NCBI RefSeq assembly: GCF_900116195.1
Contig: NZ_FOZW01000011.1
Span: 170,790-234,789, forward strand
Direction: 5' to 3'
DNA: 64,000 nucleotides
Source of the DNA: Alloyangia pacifica
GTDB lineage: Bacteria > Pseudomonadota > Alphaproteobacteria > Rhodobacterales > Rhodobacteraceae
In this document: piece by piece, positions 26,911 to 34,868 of the stretch
How positions within the stretch are numbered: the stretch's first letter is position 1
How the letters are laid out: the number at the start of each line of letters is the position of its first letter
Notes under the pieces: generated by a model
What the model was told of the DNA's origin: nothing
The model's database searches: none
What the model saw: only the letters and a program-made list of their open reading frames with translations
Translations under genes and position numbers: made by a program

Positions 26911-27938
26911 CAGCGGGCCTCCTTTCGGCGCATGCGGGGATCGATGATGGCGATCAGCACATCGACGATCAGGTTGGCGACGATGAAGAACAGGCCCGAC
27001 ACAAGCACCACGGCGGTGACCGCGTTCAGGTCCTTCTGCAGGATCGCGTTGAGCCCGTAGGAGGCGAAACCGCCCCAGGAGAAGACCATCTCGATGACGA
27101 AGGCGTTGCCAATCAGCGAGGCGAACTCGAGCCCCATGATGGTCAGCGGCGCGATCGACGAGAGCTTCAGCAGGTAGCGGAAGATGATCACCCGCTCCGG
27201 CACGCCGAAGCTCTGCAGCGTGAGCACGTGATCCTTGCGGCGGTTCTCCAGCATAGCCGAGCGGGTGATGCGGGTGATCTGACCGATCCCGGCCATCGAC
27301 AGGGCGACGGCAGGCAGCGCAAGATGCTGCAGCGCCGAGACGAAGACGTCGATCCGGCCGGCAAGCAGCGAGTCCACCAGCATCAGCCCGGTCGGCCCGC
27401 CGGCAAAGCCGAGGCCGTGATCCATGCGCCCGATGATCGGCCAGTCGCCGAAGTAGCGCGCGGCCAGCAGCTGCAGCGAGATGGCGAAGAGGAAGCTCGG
27501 GATGGTCACCCCGACGAGCGAGAACAGCCGCCCGACGTGATCGACCCAGCGATCGCGGAAGTGGGCGGTCATGACGCCGAGCGGGATGGCCACGGCGAAC
27601 ATGATGATCACCGCCACCAGCACCAGCTCGACCGTCGCCGGCACCGTCTGGCCAAGGTCCGCCGTCACCGGGCGCTGCGACAGCAGCGACATGCCAAGAT
27701 CGCCCTGCAGGGCACGCCCCATGTAGGAAACGTATTGCACCGGCAGGGAGTCATCGAGCCCCATCTCGGTACGCAGCGCGCTGACCTGCTCAGGAGTGGC
27801 GGTGGGCCCCAGCGCCATGCGGGCAGGGTCGCCAGGCACCACGCGGGCCAGCACGAAAATCATGATCGAGAGCACGACCATCACCAGCACGAAGGTGCCG
27901 AGTCGAGTCAGGATCGCTAAGAACGGGTTTTGCTGCAT
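26910..27938 (-). CDS. ABC transporter permease, DppB type
   Basis: 342 residues with about six membrane segments. The DppB N-terminal segment FVLARVVPGDPARMALGPTA and the loop near TRSAMLENRRKDHVLTLQSFG are typical. It is the first gene of the long minus-strand operon, so the promoter lies in the 109-base gap shared with the divergent LuxR-type regulator. GGGAGG precedes the ATG by about 11 bases. Confidence 0.95.
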   Translation of the reverse strand: MQQNPFLAILTRLGTFVLVMVVLSIMIFVLARVVPGDPARMALGPTATPEQVSALRTEMGLDDSLPVQYVSYMGRALQGDLGMSLLSQRPVTADLGQTVPATVELVLVAVIIMFAVAIPLGVMTAHFRDRWVDHVGRLFSLVGVTIPSFLFAISLQLLAARYFGDWPIIGRMDHGLGFAGGPTGLMLVDSLLAGRIDVFVSALQHLALPAVALSMAGIGQITRITRSAMLENRRKDHVLTLQSFGVPERVIIFRYLLKLSSIAPLTIMGLEFASLIGNAFVIEMVFSWGGFASYGLNAILQKDLNAVTAVVLVSGLFFIVANLIVDVLIAIIDPRMRRKEAR

Positions 27939-28009
27939 CAGCCGGAAACCTCCCGGTTGGTCTCTTTCGGCGGACTATTCTGCAGCGCCGGGGACTCGAC
28001 AATTTGGGG

Positions 28010-28044
28010 ATGGTATGGGTTTTCATAAAAATGGTATAGGTTTT
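28010..28044. promoter_or_regulatory. direct-repeat operator at the divergent ABC/LuxR promoter
   Basis: The 14-mer ATGGTATGGGTTTT (28010-28023) recurs as ATGGTATAGGTTTT (28031-28044), one mismatch, start to start 21 bp, i.e. two helical turns. It lies directly before the regulator start and about 70 bp before the ABC operon start. A direct repeat on one face of the helix fits binding by an oligomeric MalT/LuxR-type activator. Confidence 0.65.
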
Positions 28045-28047
28045 GGA

Positions 28048-30423
28048 ATGTCCCCCGATGCCCCGCCACCCGAAAGAATATTGCGCAAACCGCTGGTTGA
28101 TCGCATCCTGAGCGACCAGACCGGCACGGTTTTCCTGCGCGCCCCCGCCGGCGCCGGGAAATCGACCCTGATGCGCGACGCGGCGGACCGGCTCGGCACA
28201 TCGGTTTGCGCTTTGCATACCCCGCGCGAAAGCGACGTGCAGAACGGCTGGCTGTTCTGGGATGTTCCGGGCTCGGCCCGCACCGCCCGCCTCTCGGCGC
28301 AGGTGGCGGAAACCGTCGAGCATCTGGTGATCGCCCACCGCCCCAGCCAGAAGATCACCGGCCTTGCCCGGCGGCTGCTGCACGGGGGCACGCAGACGCT
28401 CGACGCGCGCGCGCTGAGTTTCAGCGCCGACGAGATCGGCACCCGCCTTCCCGCCCCCGCGATGCGCCGCTTGCTCGACGACTACGCCGGCTGGCCGGCG
28501 TTTCTGCCGCTGACGGCCGCTCCGGACCCCGCACTCATCGCCGACTATGTCGGCGAGACCTTTCTCAGCCAGCTCTCTCCCGCACCCACGATCCGTTTGT
28601 CGATCTGGCTCGAGGCCCCTACCCCGGACCCCGACGACGACTGGTGCGATGCGCTGCCGCCCTTCCTCCTGAGCGCACCCGACACGCAATCCGCCCTGAT
28701 CGGCGCATTGCGCACGGCGGTGGCGGCGCGGCTCGAAGCCTTCTCCAATTCCAGCGCGGTGACCGAGGTCGCCACTGCGCTGGAAGCCGCACACCGCCCG
28801 CTCGCCGCCATGGCGCTGCTGCTCGACCATGGGCACGAGGCCCATGCGGCGCAGATCCTCGCGCATTCGCGCGGGCTGGAGCTGATCTACGATTCCAACC
28901 TCGACGAGTTCAGCCGGATCGTGCTGCGGTTCTCGCCGGAGGTCGTGGCGACGAACGAGACAGTGCTCTTCGCGATCACCCGCACGCTGATGAAGCAGGG
29001 CGAGTTCCAGCGCGTCCGCCAGCTTGTGGCGAAGCACCTGGGCTCGGACTATCTCGATCCGCTCAAGGTTCTGTCACGCGGGACGCGGTTCTCCTTCGCG
29101 GCGCGCCGCTTTCGCCTCAACATGATGATCAGCGAGGACATGACGCCCTCCGACGCGATGCTGCAGCGGCTTGGCGAGTTCATGGCCGACTACCCGGTAG
29201 GCGACGATCAGAAATGGGCCGCCTTCTACAACGCGCTGCTGGAATTCGAGATTCGGCGCAGGAACTTCCGCGAGGCCGAGGCCGCCGCCGCACGCGCACT
29301 GATCTACTTCCGCAAGATCGGGGGGCACCCGCTGCTCGAGTTCTTTATCCATCTTCACCTGATCGTTCTGCACCTGACGAACGGAGATGTCCGGCTCGCC
29401 CGGCCCGCCGCGCGCATCGCCCGCGAAAAGCTGCAATCCGTCACGCATCCCGTCGAGCAGGAATTCCGGATGCTGCACCTTGCCGAAGCCGCGCTGGCCT
29501 ACGAGGACGGCCAGCCGCAGAAACTCGTCGCCTTTGTCGAGCAGGAGTTCGACGCCTTCGCGCGTGCCGAGATCTGGCCGAGCCTGTTCCATTTCGCGAT
29601 CCAATATGCGTCACAGGCGGTGATGGACCATTACCCGGCCAGCATCCGGCCCGGCTTCCTCGACGGCCTCTGGCTCCACCTTGCCGAGCGGATGGACCTG
29701 CTGCAGGCCGTACAGATCCGCACCGCCACTGCCTATCAGAACGAGGGCCGCATCGGCGAAGCGACCGCAACGCTGCAGAGCCTGCGCGCCGCGCAGAGTG
29801 TCCCGCCGGAGGCGATGACCCCCGATTGGCTGGCGCAGCTCAACGACCGCAACACCATCACACTGGCCATGGCGCGCCTGCGCTGCCTCGTCGAGAGCCC
29901 CGCGCCCGGACCGGATATCGACCGTCAACTCGCCGCGCTCGAGAGCAGTCCAAAAGCGACCTTACGGGAAACCGTCTCACTGAAGATCTGGCGCGCCCAT
30001 CTCGCCCACAAGCGCCGCGACACCGCCGCCGCCCGCAGCCAGCTGCAGGCCGCGCTGCTCTCGGCCTCCCGGCTGGGCTGTTTCGGCGTGCTCTCCGAGC
30101 AGCGAATCTTCCTTGCTCCGCTCCTGCGAGAGACGCGCATTCGCCAGCACCTCGACACCGCACCAGACATCCGCGCAACCCTCTCGAAATACGCGGAATC
30201 AATTTCGACGCCCAAGGCAAAGGCGCGCTCCGGGGGGCTGACAGAGCGCGAAGCCCAGCTCTTGCAACTGATCGCCGGAGGCTATCCCAACAAGCGCATC
30301 TCGCAAGCTTTGAATATCGCGCAGCCGACGGTGAAGTTTCACCTGTCCCGGCTCTACGCGAAGCTCGGCGTGAAGAAACGAAGCGAAGCCATTCAGTCCG
30401 CCCGTGCTCTGGGCTGGCTGTAG
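28048..30423 (+). CDS. large LuxR-family transcriptional activator (MalT-like, ATP-binding)
   Basis: 791 residues from ATG 28048. A nucleotide-binding region opens with the Walker A APAGAGKST (residues 32-40), followed unusually soon by a Walker B-like GWLFWD (67-72). A long helical-repeat middle (about 230-700) resembles the MalT sensor region. The C-terminal LuxR helix-turn-helix spans about 729-791 (LTEREAQLLQLIAGGYPNKRI and TVKFHLSRLYAKLGVKKR). It is divergent from the dipeptide-ABC/HyuA/DUF917 operon and is the likely substrate-responsive activator of it. In-frame upstream codons exist, but the repeat element argues for this start. Confidence 0.9.
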   Translation: MSPDAPPPERILRKPLVDRILSDQTGTVFLRAPAGAGKSTLMRDAADRLGTSVCALHTPRESDVQNGWLFWDVPGSARTARLSAQVAETVEHLVIAHRPSQKITGLARRLLHGGTQTLDARALSFSADEIGTRLPAPAMRRLLDDYAGWPAFLPLTAAPDPALIADYVGETFLSQLSPAPTIRLSIWLEAPTPDPDDDWCDALPPFLLSAPDTQSALIGALRTAVAARLEAFSNSSAVTEVATALEAAHRPLAAMALLLDHGHEAHAAQILAHSRGLELIYDSNLDEFSRIVLRFSPEVVATNETVLFAITRTLMKQGEFQRVRQLVAKHLGSDYLDPLKVLSRGTRFSFAARRFRLNMMISEDMTPSDAMLQRLGEFMADYPVGDDQKWAAFYNALLEFEIRRRNFREAEAAAARALIYFRKIGGHPLLEFFIHLHLIVLHLTNGDVRLARPAARIAREKLQSVTHPVEQEFRMLHLAEAALAYEDGQPQKLVAFVEQEFDAFARAEIWPSLFHFAIQYASQAVMDHYPASIRPGFLDGLWLHLAERMDLLQAVQIRTATAYQNEGRIGEATATLQSLRAAQSVPPEAMTPDWLAQLNDRNTITLAMARLRCLVESPAPGPDIDRQLAALESSPKATLRETVSLKIWRAHLAHKRRDTAAARSQLQAALLSASRLGCFGVLSEQRIFLAPLLRETRIRQHLDTAPDIRATLSKYAESISTPKAKARSGGLTEREAQLLQLIAGGYPNKRISQALNIAQPTVKFHLSRLYAKLGVKKRSEAIQSARALGWL

Positions 30424-30801
30424 CCGGGGAGGCAGGAGCCGCTGACGCGCGCCGCTCGCAGCCCCTCAACCGCAAAGAGCCAGACAACAGACGGCGGCCC
30501 GGTCGGCGAACGCAATCGCCCATGAAGCCAAAACATACGCGAGCGATGAGAGGGGAATGGGTGGCGACGACCCTAGGGAGGAGGAGAAGGGCCGTCGCCG
30601 ATTTCTGAGGCTCAGGGAGGAGGAGGAGAGCCTCTAGAAAATTCCTCGGCACTGCGTGGCGCCGATGGACCATTGATGCCATTTGCTGCGCTGCAGCACC
30701 ACTGCCGATAGGGAAGACCCGCCTTGCACTCTGCGCATGGCTCTGCGCAGGCGGGGCCGGCCGGGTGAACCCCTTGCCCCGACACGATTAACTTTGACGC
30801 C
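30424..30801. other. 378-base intergenic region, no gene seen
   Basis: Lies between the convergent LuxR-type and LysR genes. It contains two purine-rich copies of AGGGAGGAGGAG (near 30575 and 30616) with no open frame behind them, and a GC-rich imperfect inverted repeat (about 30720-30757, arms CCCGCCT and AGGCGGG) that could fold after the LysR message. No clear U-run terminator was found. Confidence 0.45.
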
Positions 30802-31704
30802 CTACTTCACGAGAGGCCGAAACGAGACCTGCCCCAGCAACCAGTCGGAGAAAGCCGCGGCCTTGTCCCCCCGGCCCTCCGGCGTGACAATGTACCAGGC
30901 GAGCTCGGTGCTTTGCGGCGCGTCCAGCATGACGCAGAGCTCCCCCCGCGCCAGTTCGGCCTCGATCAGGTAGCGCGGCAGGAGCGCCACGCCGAGCCCG
31001 GCCTTCACGGCCTCGATGCTCAGCGCGAACTCATCGAACCAGTGGCCCCCCTGCGGGTCGGCCAGCTCCAGTTCCTGGCTGGCGAACCAGTCTCCCCACA
31101 TGGTCGCGCGGCTGGTCACATGCAGCCGGGGCAGCGCCAGAAGGTCTCCGGCGCGGGTTATGGATGCCGCGCGCAGATCTCCCCCTGCCACCGGTACGAC
31201 GACCTCGCTGCACAGGTAGGTGCAGCTGCCGCCCGGCCAGAGCGGCTGGCCGAAATGCAGCGCCAGGTCGCATTGCCGCGTGTCGAGGTCGAAGACCCCC
31301 GTGGTCGTGCCGACATCGACACGCAGCTCGGGATGCTGCGCAAGGAAATCGGGCAGACGCGGCATCAGCCAGCGCGTGGCAAAGGTTGGTGGGGCGTTCA
31401 GCGCCAGCAGGCTTTGGCCCTGCGCCCCGGCGGTGGCATGGCGCATGGTACTCTCGGCCATGCGCAATAGGCGCTGCACCTCGGGCAACAAATCGGCCCC
31501 GGCCCGGGTCAGCACCACCCTGCCCCGCAGCCGCTCGAACAGCGGTTTGCCGATCTGCTCCTCCAGCTCGCGAACGTGTCGGCTCACCGCGCTCTGGGTC
31601 AGCGCCAACTCCTCGCCCGCACGGGTGAAATTGCCGTGCCGGGCGGCCAGTTCGAAGGTCTGCAGCACCTTCATGTCGGGAAGCAGGCGTCTTTGCAGGG
31701 GCAC
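30802..31704 (-). CDS. LysR family regulator (GcvA-like)
   Basis: 300 residues from GTG 31704, with GAGGA upstream; a longer frame from 31761 adds 19 unlikely residues. The helix-turn-helix is at about residues 15-60 (VLQTFELAARHGNFTRAGEELALTQSAVSRHV), followed by the LysR substrate domain. The first residues RRLLPDMKVLQTFE resemble GcvA-type regulators. It is divergent from the amaB-like dehydrogenase and probably controls it. Confidence 0.93.
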   Translation of the reverse strand: MPLQRRLLPDMKVLQTFELAARHGNFTRAGEELALTQSAVSRHVRELEEQIGKPLFERLRGRVVLTRAGADLLPEVQRLLRMAESTMRHATAGAQGQSLLALNAPPTFATRWLMPRLPDFLAQHPELRVDVGTTTGVFDLDTRQCDLALHFGQPLWPGGSCTYLCSEVVVPVAGGDLRAASITRAGDLLALPRLHVTSRATMWGDWFASQELELADPQGGHWFDEFALSIEAVKAGLGVALLPRYLIEAELARGELCVMLDAPQSTELAWYIVTPEGRGDKAAAFSDWLLGQVSFRPLVK

Positions 31705-31855
31705 GTGGGTCCTCGGGTTGTTGCGCCGGCCACGATAGGCCGCAGGCGCGCCGGGAACCATGCCAAACCTGCATGGGGGCAGCCAGACTTGACGTTATGC
31801 GCGCCGGTCGCGCGCTTGGTAACCTGATGCAAACGCAAGATACACGGAGGCCCCG

Positions 31856-33376
31856 ATGCTGAGCAAACCCCTGTCCGCCCTGACCGCCGAAACCCTCGAA
31901 TGCTGCGGCGTCACCGCAGCGCTGGACGTCGAAGGCGGGATGCAGGTCGTCTCGCCAGTCACCGGCGAGGTCGTGGCCGCGCTCGCGACGCACAGCACGG
32001 CGGATGCCGCGCGGGCCATCGATACCGCAGCAAAGGCCTTCCGCGACTGGCGCCTCGTGCCTGCGCCGCGCCGCGGTGAGCTTGTACGCCTCTATGCCGA
32101 GGAGTTGCGCAAATCCAAGGACGAGCTTGGCCGCATGGTCTCGATCGAGGCGGGCAAGTCGCCCTCCGAAGGACTCGGCGAGGTGCAGGAGATGATCGAC
32201 ATCTGCGACTTCGCCGTCGGCCTGTCGCGGCAGCTCTATGGCCTCACCATCGCCACCGAGCGCCCCGGCCATCGGATGATGGAAACCTGGCATCCGCTCG
32301 GCGTGGTGGGCATCATCACCGCCTTCAACTTCCCTTGCGCCCCGTGGTGCTGGAACGCGGCGCTGGCGCTGGTCTGCGGCGATCCGGTGATCTGGAAGCC
32401 CTCGGAAAAGACCCCGCTGACCGCATTGGCCTGCCAGGCCGTCTTCGAGCGCGCCATCGCCCGTTTCGGCGACGCACCGGACGGGCTGAGCCAAGTTCTG
32501 GTCGGCGGACCCGAGCTGGGCGAGGCGCTGGTGGACAGCCCGAAGGTAGCACTGATCTCGGCCACCGGCTCGACCCGCATGGGTCGGATCGTCGGACCCA
32601 AGGTGGCGGCGCGTTTCGGCAAATGTATCCTCGAGCTCGGCGGCAACAACGCGGGCATCGTCTGCCCCTCGGCCGACATGGACATGGCGCTGCGCGCCAT
32701 CGCCTTCGGTGCCATGGGTACGGCGGGCCAGCGCTGCACCACCATGCGCCGACTCTTCGTGCATGAGAGCATTTACGACCAGCTCGTGCCCGCTCTCAAG
32801 AAGGCCTACGCCAGCGTCACCGTGGGCAATCCGCTGGAGAGCAGCGCGCTGGTCGGACCGTTGATCGACAAGGCCGCCTTCGATGGCATGCAGACGGCAT
32901 TGAAAGAAGCCGCGGAACTGGGTGGCTCCGTGCACGGCGGTCAGCGCGAAGCGGTCGAAGGCGAGGCGGCCTATTACGTCAAGCCCGCGCTGGTCGAAAT
33001 GCCCGAACAGACCGGCCCGGTGCTGCGCGAGACCTTCGCGCCGATCCTCTACGTGATGAAATACAGCGACTTCGACCCGGTACTGGAACTGCACAATGAC
33101 GTCGGCGGCGGACTGAGCTCGTCTATCTTCACCACCGATCTGCGCGAGATGGAGACCTTCCTTTCGGCGCGCGGCTCCGATTGCGGCATCGCAAACGTCA
33201 ACATCGGCACCTCCGGGGCCGAGATCGGCGGGGCCTTCGGCGGCGAGAAGGAGACCGGCGGCGGGCGCGAGAGCGGCTCGGACGCCTGGCGCGCCTACAT
33301 GCGGCGGGCGACAAACACGATCAACTACTCTTCGGAGCTGCCGCTGGCGCAGGGTGTGGTCTTCGATATCGACTGA
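31856..33376 (+). CDS. amaB: ALDH7-type aldehyde dehydrogenase (piperideine-6-carboxylate dehydrogenase)
   Basis: 506 residues. Aldehyde dehydrogenase motifs are present: ELGGNNAGIV with the general base Glu, and GTAGQRCTT with catalytic Cys294. The ALDH7 pattern GNNAGIV and the C-terminal RESGSDAWRAYMRR mark the alpha-aminoadipic semialdehyde dehydrogenase branch. It oxidises the open form of piperideine-6-carboxylate to 2-aminoadipate with NAD(P)+. GGAGG precedes the ATG. The convergent AmaA-like oxidase makes its substrate from pipecolate, which supports the assignment. Confidence 0.9.
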   Translation: MLSKPLSALTAETLECCGVTAALDVEGGMQVVSPVTGEVVAALATHSTADAARAIDTAAKAFRDWRLVPAPRRGELVRLYAEELRKSKDELGRMVSIEAGKSPSEGLGEVQEMIDICDFAVGLSRQLYGLTIATERPGHRMMETWHPLGVVGIITAFNFPCAPWCWNAALALVCGDPVIWKPSEKTPLTALACQAVFERAIARFGDAPDGLSQVLVGGPELGEALVDSPKVALISATGSTRMGRIVGPKVAARFGKCILELGGNNAGIVCPSADMDMALRAIAFGAMGTAGQRCTTMRRLFVHESIYDQLVPALKKAYASVTVGNPLESSALVGPLIDKAAFDGMQTALKEAAELGGSVHGGQREAVEGEAAYYVKPALVEMPEQTGPVLRETFAPILYVMKYSDFDPVLELHNDVGGGLSSSIFTTDLREMETFLSARGSDCGIANVNIGTSGAEIGGAFGGEKETGGGRESGSDAWRAYMRRATNTINYSSELPLAQGVVFDID

Positions 33377-33381
33377 AGAAA

Positions 33382-33411
33382 GAGGGCCGGGCGATACAAA
33401 GCCCGGCCCTC
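33382..33411. terminator. terminator hairpin between convergent amaB and amaA
   Basis: Perfect 11-bp GC stem (33382-33392 with 33401-33411) with an 8-base loop, 5 bases after the amaB stop. On the minus strand it is followed by TTTCTTCAG, so it may work in both directions. Confidence 0.75.
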
Positions 33412-33438
33412 CCCTTCCCTCAAGCCGCCGAAAAGAGC

Positions 33439-34722
33439 CTAGCCCAGCACTCCGGGCTTCAGCGCATGGGTGAGCGTTGCGCCGAATTCGTAGTAACCGC
33501 TGCGCACCCCGGTAAAGCGCTCGGAATAGCTGTCGATCGGCGCGACTGGGAGCGCCTGCTCGCGCCCTTCCAGAAGCGCCTCCGCCGCCGCCGTGCCGAA
33601 AACCGTGCCCGGCGCGATGCCACGCCCGGAATAGCCAAAGACCGCCAGCGCCGAGGGGCCGAAACGCACGGCCTTAGGCACGTGATCCGAGGTCATCGCG
33701 ATGCGGCCCTGCCAGGCGTGTTCGAACGGCACGTCGGCCAGCTCGGGGTAGACCCTCGCCAGTTTGCGCCGCGCCCAGTCCGCGTGCACCCGCCCACCGA
33801 GCCCCTCGGCATCGCCCATAGCGCCGAGGATAAGCCGCCCGGCCTGATCGGTGCGGAAAGAGGACATGACCAGCGCGGTGTCCCAGCAGCCCTCGCCGCC
33901 ATGCAGAATGCGGGCACGCTGCGCCTCGGTCAGCGGCCTTGTGGCGAACTGGCTGTAGTGCACCGCCACGTAGGACGGGCGGAACGGGTCGGAGAAGCCC
34001 CCATGATAGGCATTGGTCGCCATGAGAACGGCCCCTGCCCGCACGCGCTGCCCGCAGGCGCGGATCTCCCATCCCTCGCCCGACCGCGACAGACCGGTGA
34101 CCTGCGAGCGCGCGTGCAATCGCGCGCCTGCTCCGGCGGCGGCGCGCGCCAGCCCCCGGCAGTAGGCCAGCGGCTGCACCGTGCCCGCGCGCGGATCAAG
34201 CAGCGCCCCATGAAAGGCCTCAGAGCCCGTGCGCCGCGCGGTCTCGGTCGCGTCCAGCAGCTGCACCGGCGCGCCGACGCGGTTGCCCTGCCGGTGGCGC
34301 GACGCAAGGTCCGCTGCCCCGGAGGGCGCATGCGCAAGATGCAACGTGCCATTGCGCGTCGCCTCGCAGGCGATGCCCTCGCGCTCGATCAGCCCGAAGA
34401 CCTGCGATGGCGCTTCGCCGAGCACGGCGATCAGCCGGCGCCCGGCCTCCTCGCCCATCTGCGCGATTATCTCGTCGGGCGGCAGCCAGAGTCCGGCATT
34501 GACCAGCCCGACGTTGCGTCCCGAACCGCCGTGGCCGATCTCCTGCGCCTCGAGCAGAACCACGCTTGCGCCGCGCCGTGCCGCCGCCAGTGCCGCCGCG
34601 CAGCCGGTGAAACCGCCACCGATGATCGCCAGGTCGACGTCGAGGTCCTGCGCCAGCGGCGGCGCGACGAAGCTTTCGGCGGCGCTGGCCTGCCAGAGAT
34701 TGCTGCGCGGGAATTCTGCCAT
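33439..34722 (-). CDS. amaA: FAD-dependent oxidoreductase, L-pipecolate oxidase-like (DAO family)
   Basis: 427 residues from ATG 34722 (MAEFPRSNLWQAS); an upstream ATG at 34818 adds 32 residues unlike the family. The FAD motif IIGGGFTGCAAALAAARRG with the acidic end VVLLEA is at about residues 33-57, followed by GHGGSGRNVGLVNAG. Size and pattern fit AmaA, which oxidises L-pipecolate to piperideine-6-carboxylate. The adjacent ALDH7 enzyme completes the step to aminoadipate. Other DAO-type amine substrates are possible. Confidence 0.82.
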   Translation of the reverse strand: MAEFPRSNLWQASAAESFVAPPLAQDLDVDLAIIGGGFTGCAAALAAARRGASVVLLEAQEIGHGGSGRNVGLVNAGLWLPPDEIIAQMGEEAGRRLIAVLGEAPSQVFGLIEREGIACEATRNGTLHLAHAPSGAADLASRHRQGNRVGAPVQLLDATETARRTGSEAFHGALLDPRAGTVQPLAYCRGLARAAAGAGARLHARSQVTGLSRSGEGWEIRACGQRVRAGAVLMATNAYHGGFSDPFRPSYVAVHYSQFATRPLTEAQRARILHGGEGCWDTALVMSSFRTDQAGRLILGAMGDAEGLGGRVHADWARRKLARVYPELADVPFEHAWQGRIAMTSDHVPKAVRFGPSALAVFGYSGRGIAPGTVFGTAAAEALLEGREQALPVAPIDSYSERFTGVRSGYYEFGATLTHALKPGVLG

Positions 34723-34868
34723 GATTTCAGTCCGGTCTTCACGGCCCAGCTGGCCGCGCAAGCAGTCTTGTCCGCCGCGGGCGGCAAGGTCCAGTGCCGT
34801 TTGCGCATGGATCGACACGCGGCGCGCATGACTGCCGCAGCAGGGTCCCTTGGCAGCGCTGAGTGCAG

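Noticed and set aside
30570..30630. Two AGGGAGGAGGAG stretches resembling ribosome sites
   Set aside because: No open frame follows either at the right distance; noted only as purine-rich repeats.
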